A stretch of 64,000 nucleotides of DNA. Origin: Desmodesmus armatus (Eukaryota; Chlorophyta; Chlorophyceae; Sphaeropleales; Scenedesmaceae). Under the pieces are notes generated by a model that saw nothing but the letters and a program-made list of their open reading frames with translations, was not told where the DNA came from and ran no database searches. The position numbers were made by a program, and so were the translations under genes. Where the stretch lies: NCBI GenBank assembly GCA_007449985.2, contig VIIQ02000753.1, forward strand, positions 1 through 64,000. Reading direction: 5' to 3'. Below are positions 44,082-54,165 of this stretch, piece by piece (the first letter of the stretch is position 1; the number at the start of each line of letters is the position of its first letter).

Positions 44082-44765
44082 TCATTACACGTGTTTCCAG
44101 CCAGGTTCATCGCGCAGCATGCTGCTAGCAGCGAGTCGACCTTGGTGCAAGACGAGCAATACACCACCAGGCGACCAGTGACCTAGGACACTAGAAAGCC
44201 TGGGCCAGTTACGGCCCTCAAAGCCAACAGCACAAGAAAAAGAACTAATATAGGTAGCATGTTGTACATATACTATACAAGCAACTCAGTTGGACATGAC
44301 CCCTGGTCCAGTTGCAGACCATGCTGCCTGGAACGGCAGGGTCTCAGCGCGCTGCCGCATCCTGCTGCTGTAGCGTGTGGCATTGAGTGGTCGCCGGAAA
44401 GGCACCCCATTAGCGCGTGGGTGTGTCAGTCTGTAGAGCATGCTCCGCCAAGAACCGCGCAACGCACATGCATCCGTAAGGTCGTGCATGTTCGTTGGCT
44501 GCCCCAAGGCCTGCAGATCCCTCGTGACACATTTTTCCAGCTCATAGGCGGTGCCCCCGCGGTGCTGCACCAGCGTCGTGCATAAGTGAGAAGAGTACCT
44601 GTCGAGGATAACGCTCCTCCCCCATACGCAAGACGTGCCCCAGCCACCGCAGCCTGTGGGCTGTGAGGTGGCTGGCTAGGCTGACTGTGTCATACTGAGA
44701 CCATAAATGTTGCCTGCTGTGCCGATCAGCGCGACGCACATTCAGAATATGCCGGAGGCAATCAG
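44082..44765 (-). pseudogene. LINE fragment, 3' segment
   Basis: On the - strand it starts at DCLRHILNVRRADRHS, continues LRWLGHVLRMGEERYP and the 3' UTR, and ends in TAATGAT next to GGCGCTTACAA. It is the 3' half of an insertion whose 5' half is inverted (44766-45426). Same family as 25709-26756. Confidence 0.85.
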
Positions 44766-45426
44766 AGTGATCAAGCTGGCCGGCGAGCATGGCGATTGGT
44801 TTGACATTGGCCGTGGTGTGCGTCAGGGCTGTGTGATTGCTCCTCTGTTGTTCAACATCTTCTTTGAATGTGTTGTCAGGCTGTCGCTGGCAGAGATGCC
44901 TGAGGGTTGTGGTGTGCGGCTGGCCTTCAGGGCTGAGGGAGAGGTACTGCCTTGGCATGCCAGGGCTGGTGGGCCCAGCACCATGTTGACTATAGCTGCT
45001 CTCATGTATGCGGATGACCTAGTGCTTATGAGCTGTGACAGGTGTGAGTTGGAGCTTATGCTCAAGGTATTCGACTCTGTCTGCAACAGGATGGGCATGT
45101 GTGTCAATGCGGCCAAGACCGAGCTCATGGCTGTTTGTCATGATGGTCAACCACTAGAGAGTGTGCAGTTGTCAGGTGGTGAGGCGCGCTATGCGCCCTC
45201 TTTCAAGTATCTGGGGGGTGTGGTCGATACCTCTGCAAGCTGGGAGGCTGAGGTCACTGCTCGCATCAGCAAGACCAGGGGCCGCTTTGCGGAGATGCAG
45301 CGTGTGTGGGGCGCCCGTAGCTTTGGCGTCAAGCTCAAGATGCAGTGCTTCCGTGCATATGTGCTGCCTGTGCTACTGTTTGGCAGTGAGACCTGGGCTC
45401 TTACTCAGAAGCAGGCTGACCGGTTG
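44766..45426 (+). pseudogene. LINE reverse transcriptase fragment, inverted 5' segment
   Basis: In + orientation it reads GVRQGCVIAPLLFNIFFE, the catalytic ALMYADDLVLMS, GMCVNAAKTELM, FKYLGGVVD and ETWALTQKQADRL: the palm to thumb of a non-LTR reverse transcriptase. Its last element residue (QADRL) is followed within six codons, in the intact order of the 25.7-kb copy, by the first residues of the opposite-strand 3' segment. The frame is uninterrupted, so the insertion is young, but it lacks the start and end and cannot be functional. Confidence 0.88.
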
Positions 45427-45437
45427 GGCGCTTACAA
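45427..45437. repeat. LINE target duplication GGCGCTTACAA, right copy
   Basis: The same 11 bp is at 44071-44081, with one or two further shared bases upstream. The uninterrupted paralogous site is at about 42545-42560 in the other hAT copy. Confidence 0.8.
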
Positions 45438-45961
45438 GCTGTCTCTAATGTGTCTGACTGTCGCAGTATGTCATTAGACTTGCAGGTGACTCCATGTACA
45501 TGCAGACAGTACCCCACTGTGAGTCAGTGCTGATCAACTCATCTGGTGATCAACTGAGGTCAACCACAAAGCAGGCTCCCCGAAAGCACTACTCCTCCCC
45601 TGGCATTAGGTTAATTGTGCCAGTTGCATCTCCCGCATTGGCAGCTGCGAAGGGGTCCCTACAAGCCCTTTCATGTAGCTGCACCATCCATCCATGGACG
45701 GCACCAAGTGGTTGTGCTGCACCGCTATGCTGGTTCCATGTGGCCTGTATGTACATAGTATGTTCCCTATGATGTAATCAATTGATAGCAGCTGTTCTAG
45801 GCGGTGAGGGAGGGGTCCAGCAGCTGCTGCAGTAGTGTAGCGCACCGTCAGAAGGCCTTTTTCAAAATTTCACCCAGATGTAAAGGCAATGATGGGGGGT
45901 GAAAATTTCATGAAATTATTCAGTGCCATGCAAATCCGGAAAGTGAGTCGGTACATCCCTG

Positions 45962-45969
45962 GTGTGATG
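45962..45969. repeat. 8-bp target duplication GTGTGATG, right
   Basis: Partner of 43910-43917. Confidence 0.85.
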
Positions 45970-46163
45970 TATGCAGGAAAACGGAGAGGGGGTAGGGCTT
46001 TGGTCTGGGTTTGTCGAAGGACTCCTTCGGAAGGAGGCCCCCACTAGGCCCCTACCAGAGTCTTCTTGACGTCTCACGCAGTGATGACGCAACCACATTG
46101 ATTCAAACCGTATTGCATGTGTCAGCTGGTACCTAAAAGCAGCAAAGGTGCTTCAAGCTCGAA

Positions 46164-46655
46164 ATGGCACGGAGGTTCGCGACGGCGGTCATTATCGCCT
46201 TGGCCGTGTGTGTATTAACCCTTTTGAAGGGTGTTTTTCTTACAGCAGAGTATCAACAGCATGCAACGATTCAACAGAGTCATTCTGTCATGCACTCTGT
46301 TATAGGCAATGTCACCCAGCAAGAGGAGCTCCAGGCTGTCGTTGTCTTCTCTAGCCAATTGTGGTGGCTAGGTACTTATGGCAGACACTGGGCGGTACCA
46401 GATTGCACACTGCATGGTCGCTCCCTTGGCTGCAACTTCCTTTCAGTTGACAATATATCCGGCAACACTACGGCTGAGGCTCTTGCTCTGCATGCTGATG
46501 CATATGTTGGACACATATGCTGGAGCAATATGGACGTACCAGAGCGCTATCAGCAGCTGCCACAGGTTCTGTTCAGTATGGAGAGTGAAGCCAACAATCC
46601 TTGCATGCGCCAGCAGCCTGCCGACGTGGAGATGACTTACAAGACCTGCTCACAG
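46164..46655 (+). CDS. GT10 fucosyltransferase-like gene, exon 1
   Basis: The ATG at 46164 (GAAATGG context) starts a predicted 427-residue, four-exon protein. A signal anchor sits near residues 7-25 (TAVIIALAVCVLTLLKGVFL), giving type II Golgi topology. Further on, LFSMESEANNPC and EMTYKTCSQ correspond to the family's Y.MESPE.....W.MTYR segment. The exon ends at a GTACTG donor (phase 0). GT10 enzymes transfer fucose from GDP-Fuc to GlcNAc in alpha-1,3/1,4 linkage; core alpha-1,3-fucosylation is common in plants and algae. TGTAA at 48624-48628 is a plausible poly(A) signal for the transcript. Confidence 0.85.
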
Positions 46656-46948
46656 GTACTGTCCACCCGCATCACAACATCAACATCGTTCCAGAACGGG
46701 GTCGAGGTGGTTCATAGCTGCTTTATAGCACTACTAATTCGCAACCCACTGATGCTCAAAAGTAGGACCTGTAAGTAGAACTCAGCAAGGCAGACATGAT
46801 TTTGCTCCACACTAGTCCATCACTAGTCTCAGCGTAGAAGAGTGAGCACAACTATCGCTGGCTGCACGTACAGGCTTTTGTTCAGCTGTGACTGAACACA
46901 CTTCCATCATGTAGCAAGTGTATGTCATACACTCACGCGCTGCAATAG
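46656..46948 (+). other. GT10 intron 1
   Basis: GTACTG donor, CGCTGCAATAG acceptor, phase 0. Confidence 0.75.
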
Positions 46949-47347
46949 GTGGTTGTCGGCAAGTCAGATCCGCAGCTGGATATTGAGTCTGCTCGGAACA
47001 CTGCATCGCAGGTGTGGGCCCCATATCTCCCAATGTTTTACGGTGATGCAGAACTGAAAATCAGGCAGAAGCCACATCCGCACAGCAACAAGCACAATGC
47101 CATCATATACGTCAATAGCAATTGTGGTGCTCAAAGTGGGCGCCATGCAGTGCTGACGCAGCTTGATCAGCTGTTACACAGCAGCAATAGCAGCATTACA
47201 ATCCACAGCTATGGCGCTTGCAACACCCATGGCAGCCATGCAGCCAGTGGCCCAGATGCGGCCAGCCTTGCAGAGTTCAGAGGGGCGTCATCGGAGGAGC
47301 GGTGGCCCATGAAGCTCAAGTACTTTGGGAAATACAAGTTTTGCGTG
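46949..47347 (+). CDS. GT10 fucosyltransferase-like gene, exon 2
   Basis: It carries NAIIYVNSNCGAQSGRHA, matching the family's IAWFVSNC....R stretch, then SITIHSYGACN (family: iDvYGkCg) and LKYFGKYKFCV, the start of the donor-binding KYKF...E motif completed by exon 3. Donor GTGGGT at 47348, phase 0. The frame continues 10 codons into the intron before a stop, so unspliced RNA would give a truncated protein. Confidence 0.87.
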
Positions 47348-47770
47348 GTGGGTGAATCAATAGAAACCGTCTGGTGACTTGAAAAGGGCTGGCTGAGACA
47401 GGCATGCCTCTCCGTTACTGTGTTGATTCACCAACTGTGAGTGCCTTTGCATGATCAGAGGAAGGAAAGCCCTAGGTGTGTCGGGCTTCCTGGCAAGCCA
47501 TCACCTATTGAGTTCCAACCTCAAGCAGTGTGTTCAGTGAGCCGGCGCATATCCACACAGGACTTGGGGTCCCTGCATAAGCTTTGTGCTTGCTACATGC
47601 TTGGAAATGGCACTGTATGGGGGGGGGGGGGCTGCCACCCTGCCACAAAAACAAAAGTCCTACCGGGACAGGTGTTTGTGGCGGGGGAGGGGGGGGGGGC
47701 CAACAAACTCCCAGACAGACATCAGCTGCTGTACCACTGAGGAACCCTCCGATTTGGTGTTTGCTTGTAG
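47348..47770 (+). other. GT10 intron 2 with G tracts
   Basis: 423 nt, GTGGGT donor and TTTGCTTGTAG acceptor. It contains two long G runs (about 47619-47631 and 47687-47699). Confidence 0.75.
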
Positions 47771-48026
47771 GCAATGGAGGACAGTATTTCGCAAGACTAC
47801 GTTTCTGAAAAGTTGTATGATGCTCTGATTGCTGGCTGTGTGCCTATTTACTGGGGTGCTGCCAATGTAGAAACCAAAATTCCTCACCACAGCGCAATTA
47901 TCAATTATGCAGCAGTGCAGAGCCCTGCAGCTCTTCAAGTCGAATTGGAGCGGCTTGCTAACAACAAAACAGCATATGAGGAGAAGCTTGCTTGGAAACA
48001 GTGGCCCTCGTTGCGATGGTCACCTG
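47771..48026 (+). CDS. GT10 fucosyltransferase-like gene, exon 3
   Basis: It encodes AMEDSISQDYVSEKLYDAL, then AGCVPIYWGAANVE and IPHHSAI: the alpha-1,3-fucosyltransferase core motif (FEN S..DYVTEK...al.aG.VPV..G..N). This is the strongest family evidence in the gene, including the conserved Glu/Asp and Lys of the GDP-fucose site. The exon ends at GTGAGT (48027), phase 1. Confidence 0.92.
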
Positions 48027-48172
48027 GTGAGTGTGGAGCACGGTGGCTTGAACAGTGACGTCCATGTTGAGACACGTGGCTGGCTTCAGGGATATTGCAC
48101 TGGGTCCAAACAGCAAGCTGACAAATCAGCTTGAACTACGCTCAACCAAGTTGGTTATTTCACGTCTTGCAG
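48027..48172 (+). other. GT10 intron 3
   Basis: 146 nt, GTGAGT donor and CACGTCTTGCAG acceptor, phase 1; splicing restores Gly across the junction. Confidence 0.8.
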
Positions 48173-48309
48173 GTTTCCAAAAGTTGATGTCTTACAAGAG
48201 CAGGTTGCAGCCATACTGTGAGCTGTGTCAGTTGGTTGCTGGTTGGCGCCATGCTGGCCATCGTCCCCGATATACACTGTGCAGTGGCAACAGCACTTGG
48301 AAAACCTGA
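48173..48309 (+). CDS. GT10 fucosyltransferase-like gene, exon 4
   Basis: Last 45 codons. SRLQPYCELCQLVAG aligns with the Cys-rich C-terminal C.LC..L motif of plant-type fucosyltransferases, followed by a short unique tail and a TGA at 48307-48309. Confidence 0.8.
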
Positions 48310-50454
48310 GGGTTTGCAGGCGTTGCTGAGGAGACCCATCTTCAACATCTGCCGGAATATTTGTGTGGCATTTGTCTGCCCCGGCCCCTTGCACATTGGG
48401 GGCAATGCCAGCATGGGGGTTTATGGGAAGGGTATGAAGAACCAAATTCTTGCGGACTTCTTGGCCTATGGTCACATCATATCCACGTTTAGCCTCAGTG
48501 GGGGTAACTCTGTGGCGTTGCTGCATGGGGTCCTTAGCTTTTGGGGTTCACCAGCATCGTGGGCACGTTGGTGGAAGAATACTTTGTGTAGTGCTTGCCA
48601 TGTGGCGCTGCACTCCATGCATGTGTAAGCTCCGTGGTGGTCAGTGGGGTTTTTGCCGTGCACCGTTTGTGCGCATTCTGTGTGACAGCACCTGCTACAC
48701 ATCGTGCAGCTTGTGGTGATGCTGGTTTCCCTTCTCACCCTCCCCCCTGCAAACTTCTTGCATTTCCTTACCTCGCCTGCCTCCTACCCTGGCGTCTTGT
48801 TTGTCCAGTATGCCGTTTGCCTTCACTGCATAGTGCTAGCACCACCTACACCGGGTTGACCCAATCAAGGTGGAACCATCATAGTTGCAGCAAGTGCTAG
48901 CCAAGCTGAGCACCTAGTATGTGCAGAAGTGAGGGCGGACCAATAGACAACAGTGTGTACACAAACCAATAGGGCAGCGGCATTAGATACCCAGGGTAGG
49001 GCCGAGCAGGCGTGCTCTGCGCCTGCTCATTTTTTGTACAAAGTGTGTGCCGTAGCCGATTCCTCGGCTTGTTGAAACACATCAGCAACACAATTATGGC
49101 CATCCAACTCAAGCGAGGCGGAATCGGCGAAGGCAGCTCGAGTGGCTCGCAGATCATCATACTCAGTGTGCTCAAAATGAGGTGCTTCAGATTCTAGATA
49201 CTGCTGGTGCCAGTCCGGCCCATCACAGCAGCACGGAGGCCAGGCACATATGCACGCGTGGCCACCATAAGGCTGTGGTGGGAGCAACAGCTTCTGACAG
49301 CGGCAGCGGTAGGAAGCCCTGTCTGAGGCTAAAGGAGCTGAGAAAGGGGCAACCCTTGAGCTGCTGTGCTATGTCCTTGGGCAAGACAGGGACATCCTTG
49401 TCTGGCATCAGATGGTTTTGCTCGGGATGTCATTGATGCAAACATGCTTGTCTCAGACAGATTGTGGACGGTCCAAAATCCAGTGACAGTGTCTTTCTTG
49501 GCTGCCACAAGAGGCATGCAGGAGTACGGGTTGGTGATGAGACATCACTCAACATTACTCAATCAGGTCTGCATGTGTCAGCTCACTAAACTGGTAGAAC
49601 AAAGCGGTTTTCATCTGCCCCTTGGCTTGTTACATGTCTATTTGTAATGCTTGCCTGATGCTGTCTCATGTTCGGAGGCTCCTGTTCCACGTGAGGCTCT
49701 CGTACTGCACCCACCCCTAGGGTGGCACCCCTGCAAGCCCCAGATGCCCCACAGCAGTGAAGTCTGTAACGGAGCATAGCAGCTGACATCTCAAATAGGT
49801 GCTGCACACCATGAGAAAGGCTTTCAGCAACCGAATGGTTATCAATAGGAAATCAAGCACCAGTTGCACTGTTGCGTGCATGCAGCCTGCAGAGGTAGTA
49901 GCAATGGATTGTTGACAGACATGGCACTGCAGCCTGCATTTGCTGAAAACTGTCTGGATTCAGAAGACGAAACAATATCAAAAATGCAGTTGTTGCTCTA
50001 CAATCCTTGATCACAACGCTGTATTTGAATATCATACTGCTGGGGTTTTCTGATCTTCTGGGGCTCCACCCCAGACCCCGCCAGGGGGGGGGGGGGGGGC
50101 AACCCCCCCCCTGCACCCCCCGACGAGTTGCGTGAAGAGGTGAAATCGTGTGCAACGTTATCGGCAACACTGCAGAAGAGAGCCAAGGGCATCGAGACGT
50201 AAGCTGTTGAGCAGCAATAAATGCAGTCGAGGCACAATATCAGCACTGCTGCTGTGTTTCGACCCAAACTAGGGACACCACGATTTAACTCAGCTGTAGC
50301 AAGGAAGCCCGGGCCGAAGACGCAACCAAGCAAGGATAAACAAAGAACTATCAACATTTATTCGTAATCCTTGCAACGTACAATCGATTGTGCCAACTGA
50401 TGCCAGGGAAGAGTGCACAGAAGGGGCACTGCTTCAGCTGCATCGCCACCATGT
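48310..50454. other. 3' flank of GT10 gene; no further gene recognised
   Basis: The first 320 nt are probably 3' UTR, with TGTAA at 48624-48628. A - strand open block at 49027-49230 (EHTEYDDLRATRAAF) looks somewhat gene-like but has no recognised domain or clear splice sites. A G/C tract lies at 50086-50118. Confidence 0.4.
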
Positions 50455-50700
50455 GTCTCATCGAGCCAGCTGGGGGGGAGGGGCCATGCATCGCCCCCAT
50501 GAAAGGGGGGGGTCTCCCCCTTCCACAAAAGAGGCAGTGCCACTGCTAGTAGCTACGTCGGCTTCAAGCAACGCCAGAGGGAGGCGCCATGCATCGACCC
50601 AAGGAGGGGGGAGTTTGAGGGGGGTCTCCCCCCTCCACAACAGAGGCAGTGCCATGGCTAGTAGCTGCGCCAGCATCAAAGCAACGCCAAGGGGAGGGGG
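50455..50700. repeat. Two imperfect tandem units of about 115 bp
   Basis: GGGGTCTCCCCC-TTCCACAA-AGAGGCAGTGCCA-TGCTAGTAGCT-...-AGCAACGCCA occurs at about 50510-50575 and 50625-50690, each preceded by a CCATGCATCG(C/A)CCC block. Confidence 0.8.
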
Positions 50701-51114
50701 GAACCCAAGCTGTTGCACACCATCCGCAGCACACAAGGACGACATTTACACCCCCAGCACCCTGGTCCTAGTGGCTGTCAGCAGACGGCAGCAGCAGACC
50801 AACACTGCTGCCCTGGCCCAAGACGCAGCAGCAGTGCAGGAGCAACACATGCACACATGGACACACAACCAACCACCACGCAGGGATAAAACCAGCAGCA
50901 ACCACACCACAACAGAGAGACCACCCACGACAAAAAGAGGGGTACCCCCCCTGCCTGGCCCTCACCCTAGCCCTAAATCCTATCGTCATCTGGTTGACTC
51001 TGATTAGATTAGTGCCTTCGAGCGTAAAAAGACAAAAAAAACATGTAGCCATTTTTTGGTTTTTTCGGGGAAGTGGGGAAGATCAGTTACAATGGGCTGA
51101 TGCGCAAAAAATAA

Positions 51115-51812
51115 AAGAGTGCTTTGCATGGCGCTGAATTGGTGCCGGCGGATGCCGCGTGATGGTGCGCAGCGTTGGTGGTCCGCAAAAACCATCTGAT
51201 TGGCTCTGATGAAAGTTGAAAATAGTGCCTTCAAGCGCACCAGCAAGCAGACCTTTTGAGTCAGAGTGCGGCGCGTGTCGTTGGGTTGGTGTCGGCGGAT
51301 GCCGCGTGATGGTGTGCAGCATTGGTGGTGCGCGAAAACCTGATTGGCCCTGAGGAAAAAAAACCAATGCTTCAAGCGTACCAACATGCAGCCCAAACAT
51401 TTTTAGCAACCCATTTGTCAGAGTGTGGCGGTGGCGTTGGGTTGGTGCCGGCAGATGCCGCGTGATGGTGCGCAGCGTTGTTGGTCCGCAAAAATGAAGT
51501 CTCCTTTGCTGTCTTGCTTTGAATCAGGCTTCTATCTGGTGTAGGTGGTGCAAACCACTGACGGGGATCGGGGTTTTTCCCCACCTTAGTGTTTCAACCG
51601 GCTCAACCCTGGCAGGCAATGCCATTGATGTGTGGCGAATGTGTCTGCGTGTAACATTTTCTTCCCCAAAAATCATCTGGTTGGCTCTGATGAAAGAGGA
51701 GAAAAGTGCCTTCAAGCGTACCAACATGCAGCCCTTTTGAGTCAGAGTGCGGCGCGTGTCGCTGGGTTGGTGCCGGCGGATGCCGAGTGATGGTGTGCAG
51801 CGTTGGTACGTG
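51115..51812 (-). repeat. 146-bp satellite, left block (reverse orientation)
   Basis: Units of the satellite seen at 52640-55290 appear here in reverse complement: GGTGCCGGCGGATGCCGCGTGATGGTGCGCAGCG near 51142, 51290, 51447 and 51770. They are interrupted at about 51500-51670 by unrelated sequence. Confidence 0.85.
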
Positions 51813-51939
51813 TGGGCGTGTACGTGTACTCACTCATATGCATGCACGGTCACACAGTAGTGTCTTGTTGGTTGTAGTGCTGGTGCTTCATGGCATGCTG
51901 TGTGCAGGCTCGCAAGTGCACGCTCACGAGCTCACCTGT

Positions 51940-52165
51940 TGTCAGCTTGGCGTGGCATGCAGCGTGGACTGTTTGTGCATGTTTAGCTGTGTGTGCGTGC
52001 ATGCATACAGATTTGCATGTGTGTCTGTATGGCTTTCATGCTGACTTCTGGTGTTTGCTAACAGAATGGTGTGTGATGTGTCTTGGCTCTGCAGCTTTTG
52101 TGTGGCAATGATTAGCTGTCTGCATATGCGAGCATACGATTTTGCCTGTGTGTCATCCATAGGTT
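51940..52165. repeat. Dispersed repeat C, partial copy
   Basis: It shares TGATTAGCTGTCTGCAT-type blocks and GTGTGTCT..ATGG segments with 53247-53930, 57330-57660, 59828-60330 and 61745-62340. This copy is the most diverged and is joined to a LINE 3' coding fragment. Confidence 0.7.
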
Positions 52166-52395
52166 CAGGGCAGCATTGCAGCAGCAGCTCTGACAGGACT
52201 GGCTTAGGTCTCAGGGGGACATCCGCCTCAACTCTGGGGTGCCTCTGTCCTGGCTGTGGGGTCGCAACCCCGTCCTGTCACCAGAGCGGTTTGATGCTAA
52301 GTGGCAACAGCAGGGGTGCTGTACACAGTGGCTGGCGGCATGGGTCCCCGCCTTGCGTTCTAGAGGGAAGATGGTCATCGTGGGGTGCGTGTTTT
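52166..52395 (+). pseudogene. LINE ORF2 C-terminal fragment
   Basis: The frame RFRAALQQQL, DWLRSQGDIRLNSG, VPLSW, RNPVLSP parallels the C-terminus of the 58-kb LINE on the other strand. One in-frame TGA follows LQQQL, and later codons are shifted. Nothing functional remains. Confidence 0.7.
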
Positions 52396-52640
52396 TTTCA
52401 GAGTGAGCAAGTTACAAGAGTGGAGTCAAGCAACATAAGCTACCCCTCAAAGGCTCTGGCAAGAGGATGGCACAACCTGACCGGCGCCACCCTGTGAAGG
52501 GGCAAACCACCACCCTCACCACATGGTCAAATGGGGTGGGTGTTACAACAGGTTGCTCCATCCTCCCACTGGATCTTTTTATGGAGTGATCCACTGGTTG
52601 CATGGTTCCGCCCATTGTAACTGTTCACTTAAAAACATGT
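52396..52640. mobile_element. LINE 3'-end fragment and second poly(A) retroposon tail
   Basis: It starts with TTTTTTTCAGAGTGAGCAAGTTACAAGAG, the reverse complement of the LINE 3' end CTTGTAACTTGCTCACT-(A)n, and runs to about 52510. The following block ends GGTTCCGCCCATTGTAACTGTTCACTTAAAAA, a different 3'-tail family also at 54230, 60270, 62285 and 62410. Confidence 0.65.
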
Positions 52641-53081
52641 TTGGGCTGCATGTTGGTAAAGCTTGAAGCATTAAATTTTTCAAATTCATCAGGGCCAATC
52701 AGGTTGTTGCGCACCACCAATGCTGCACACCATCACGCGGCACCCGCCAACACCAACCCAACGCTTCGCGCCCCACTCTGACTCAATGAGAGTGCATGTT
52801 GGTATGCTAGAAGACACAGTATTTGTCCTTCATGAGAGCCAACCAGATGATTTTTGCAGACCACCACCGCTGTGTACCACCACGCGGCACCCGCCAACAC
52901 TACCCCGACGCGACGCGCAGCACATTGACTCGATTGGGGTGCATGTGGGTACGCTGGAATAAACATTTTGTTGTCTTTTATGAGAGCCAACAAGATGATT
53001 TTTAGGACCACCACCGCTGCGCACCTCACGAGGCACCCGCCGATATCAACCCAACGCTACGCGTCCCGCTCTGACTCAGTT
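52641..53081 (+). repeat. 146-bp satellite, three units
   Basis: Core CCACCACCGCTGCGCACC..CGCGGCACCCGCC at 52708, 52860 and 53010; each unit continues CACTCTGACTCAATTGGGGT, GCATGTTGGTACG and ATGAGAGCCAACCAGATGAT. Confidence 0.9.
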
Positions 53082-53246
53082 TTTTTTGGAAGTGAGCAAG
53101 TTACAGGGGGAAATCGCCGCCAAATGGCAGCAGCCGGGGGTGCTGTACGCAGTGGAGGATGGCACAGGGCCCCGCCTGGTACTGCCAGGGGATGATTAGT
53201 GGGCCTCTTTTGGGTGTGGGGGGTTCGGATCCACCAAAACATACAA
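53082..53246. mobile_element. LINE terminus in inverted arrangement
   Basis: 53082-53105 is the reverse complement of the LINE tail (TTTTTTTTGGAAGTGAGCAAGTTACA). It is joined to a + strand LINE C-terminus (AKWQQPGVLYAVEDGTGPRL, ending GDD) and then to CATACAATTAAAAAAAA. The reverse complement of the last part recurs near 62360-62410. Confidence 0.6.
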
Positions 53247-53930
53247 TTAAAAAAAAGGGGTGGGCTTTTCCTGCTGCGATGCGGTTGGCATGGGGGTAAG
53301 TGGATTGGGTTTCAACATCAGTGGTGAGTGGTTTTGTGCATACTTTGTGGGGCTGGTTCATGCTACCAGCCAAGGTCTTGGTGTGGCACGGTGCGTGGAC
53401 TGTTTGTGCCTGATTAGCTGTGTGCATGCGCGTGCATACAGACCTGTGTGTGTGCATACAGGTCTGTATGACTTTCAATGCTGACTTCTGGTGTGCTAAC
53501 ACATGGTGTGTGATGTGCCTTGGCTCTGCAGCTTTTGTGTGGCAATGATTAGCTGTCTGCATGTGGGGGCATACGATTTTGCTTGTGTGTCTCTAATGGC
53601 TTTCATGGGTTGTGCTGGTGTGTGCTGCCGGACTGGTGTGCGTTGTATCTTGGCTTTGTAGGGTTGCAGCATGTGAGTGTCTTAGCACTGCTTTTGACAT
53701 GTGGATGGTAAGTCATTAGACCGGTCCATGGGCCTTGCCATATTGGGGCAAACATGGACTGCGACCTGCCGCAGTTGCTCTACAGACGGCTGTGGTGTAT
53801 AGAGGACACTGGGCGCACGGTCAGGCCCTGGATGCCCTTCGGGGCTGCTTCTCACGGAGCTGTCTGTGGTGTCACTCGGCTTTTGTAATTTTTTTTGGAA
53901 GTCGGCTTTTGTACTGTGTCTGCAGTACCG
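53247..53930. repeat. Dispersed repeat C, copy 2
   Basis: About 300 bp (from TTCAACATCAGTGGTGAG to CTTTCATGG) is almost identical to 57360-57655. The right part, AAACATGGACTGCGACCTGC through GGCTGCTTCTCACGGAGCTG (53749-53865), recurs at 60097-60190 and 62085-62200 and is open in one frame. Confidence 0.85.
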
Positions 53931-54165
53931 CCTGCGTCACAGCCGGCATTAACTGTCGTAGACAATCTGCGGGTGCGTGGTGGAGCCCTGGTGTCTGCTT
54001 TCAGCAGGCTGCGCTGCAATGCGCCGCTCATTTGACCATGTGGTGAGGGTGGTGGTTTGCCCCTTCACAGGGTGGTGCCGGTCAGGTTGCGCCATCCTCT
54101 TGCCAGAGCCCCTGAGGGGTGGCTTATGTTGCTTGACTCCGCTTTTGTAACATGCTCACCCTGGG

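Larger units (their letters stand above)
43918..45961. mobile_element. hAT-type non-autonomous element with nested LINE
   Basis: The ends CAGGGGTGTAC (43918) and GTACATCCCTG (45961) are terminal inverted repeats, flanked by an exact 8-bp duplication GTGTGATG. CAGGG ends plus 8-bp duplications are diagnostic of the hAT superfamily. Removing the LINE insertion (about 44082-45437) leaves roughly 0.7 kb with no transposase, so it must be mobilised in trans. Relatives are at 8459, 35726, 39346 and 42330-42713. Confidence 0.8.

Noticed and set aside
50390..51007. 205-codon + frame
   Set aside because: Spans two tandem G/C-rich units and compositional sequence; no motif.
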